Below are positions 6,203-6,300 of a stretch of DNA of 6,300 nucleotides, piece by piece. The notes under the pieces are model-generated. The model saw nothing but the letters and a program-made list of their open reading frames with translations, ran no database searches and was not told the DNA's origin. How positions within the stretch are numbered: the stretch's first letter is position 1; every line of letters begins with the position of its first letter. The DNA lies in contig JAIRRK010000182.1 in NCBI GenBank assembly GCA_031256015.1, forward strand, positions 1 to 6,300, in the 5' to 3' direction. Origin of the DNA: Dysgonamonadaceae bacterium (GTDB lineage: Bacteria; Bacteroidota; Bacteroidia; Bacteroidales; Azobacteroidaceae). A program made the position numbers and the translations under genes.

Positions 6203-6300
6203 AAACTTTAATTTTAGTTATGTTACTGCAAAGGTATTTTATTTTTGATTCTTTGAAAAACTTTTCATTTGTTTTGTTGTAACCGGTTCCATAAACAGGA
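6203..6300. other. upstream region of the lipoprotein gene, right edge of the window
   Basis: This stretch holds the predicted promoter of the lipoprotein-rsmG unit next to the gene. Beyond it, two minus-strand frames run in from the edge and stop at 6265-6267 (TGA) and 6239-6241 (TAA). Either could be the tail of a gene lying to the right, but each is under 20 codons and cannot be recognised. No terminator hairpin is evident. Confidence 0.4.
6229..6259 (-). promoter_or_regulatory. predicted promoter of the lipoprotein-rsmG unit
   Basis: On the minus strand TACCTTTG at 6229-6236 is a perfect -7 box, identical (including the following C) to the one before mnmE. At the -33 distance (6257-6259, 20-base spacer) there is only TTT within a T-run, so the upstream box is weak. 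Transcription would start near 6222, giving a leader of about 20 bases before the ATG. Confidence 0.5.

Noticed and set aside
6239..6300. Tail of a further minus-strand gene entering from the right edge
   Set aside because: Two different frames both look possible (stops at 6265-6267 and 6239-6241), and each is too short to recognise or choose between.

Overview
The window reads as chromosomal core DNA from a member of the Bacteroidota, most likely the order Bacteroidales. Three things point there. The proteins match Bacteroidales-type versions of MnmE, RecG, IspD, XseB and RsmG. Shine-Dalgarno sequences are essentially absent in front of the genes. Every plausible promoter has the phylum's own form, a TTG/TTTG-like -33 box about 19-20 bases from a TAnnTTTG -7 box. 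The genus cannot be fixed from the sequence alone.

All six genes lie on the minus strand and are read from right to left. From the right they are: a DUF3298/RsiV-like predicted lipoprotein (5345-6202); rsmG, a 16S rRNA methyltransferase (4721-5341), 3 bases downstream; xseB, the exonuclease VII small subunit (4450-4647); ispD of the MEP isoprenoid pathway (3773-4453); recG, a branched-DNA helicase (1686-3785); and mnmE, a tRNA wobble-uridine modification GTPase (231-1628). The likely transcription units are lipoprotein-rsmG, xseB-ispD-recG (joined by 4-base and 13-base overlaps) and mnmE alone. Each has a recognisable promoter just upstream, at 6229-6259, 4663-4693 and 1650-1680. These promoters also settle the starts of mnmE and xseB, because the longer open frames begin at TTG codons that lie inside the -7 boxes.

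The genes do not form one pathway. They are a mixed housekeeping cluster covering translation quality (RsmG, MnmE), DNA repair (XseB, RecG), isoprenoid precursor synthesis (IspD) and an envelope protein.

The only part that does not look like routine core genome is the gene-free 230 bases downstream of mnmE. It holds a leftward promoter overlapping an ordered set of GGTACAA repeats (one inverted pair plus one direct copy, 11 bases apart) and helically phased TTTGT repeats. The gene it drives lies outside the window. Because the mnmE/trmE 3' end is a known island insertion site in other bacteria, this could be the control region of an integrase at the edge of an integrated element, but that is inference. 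I found no CRISPR array, insertion sequence, rRNA or tRNA gene, and no convincing undescribed system.
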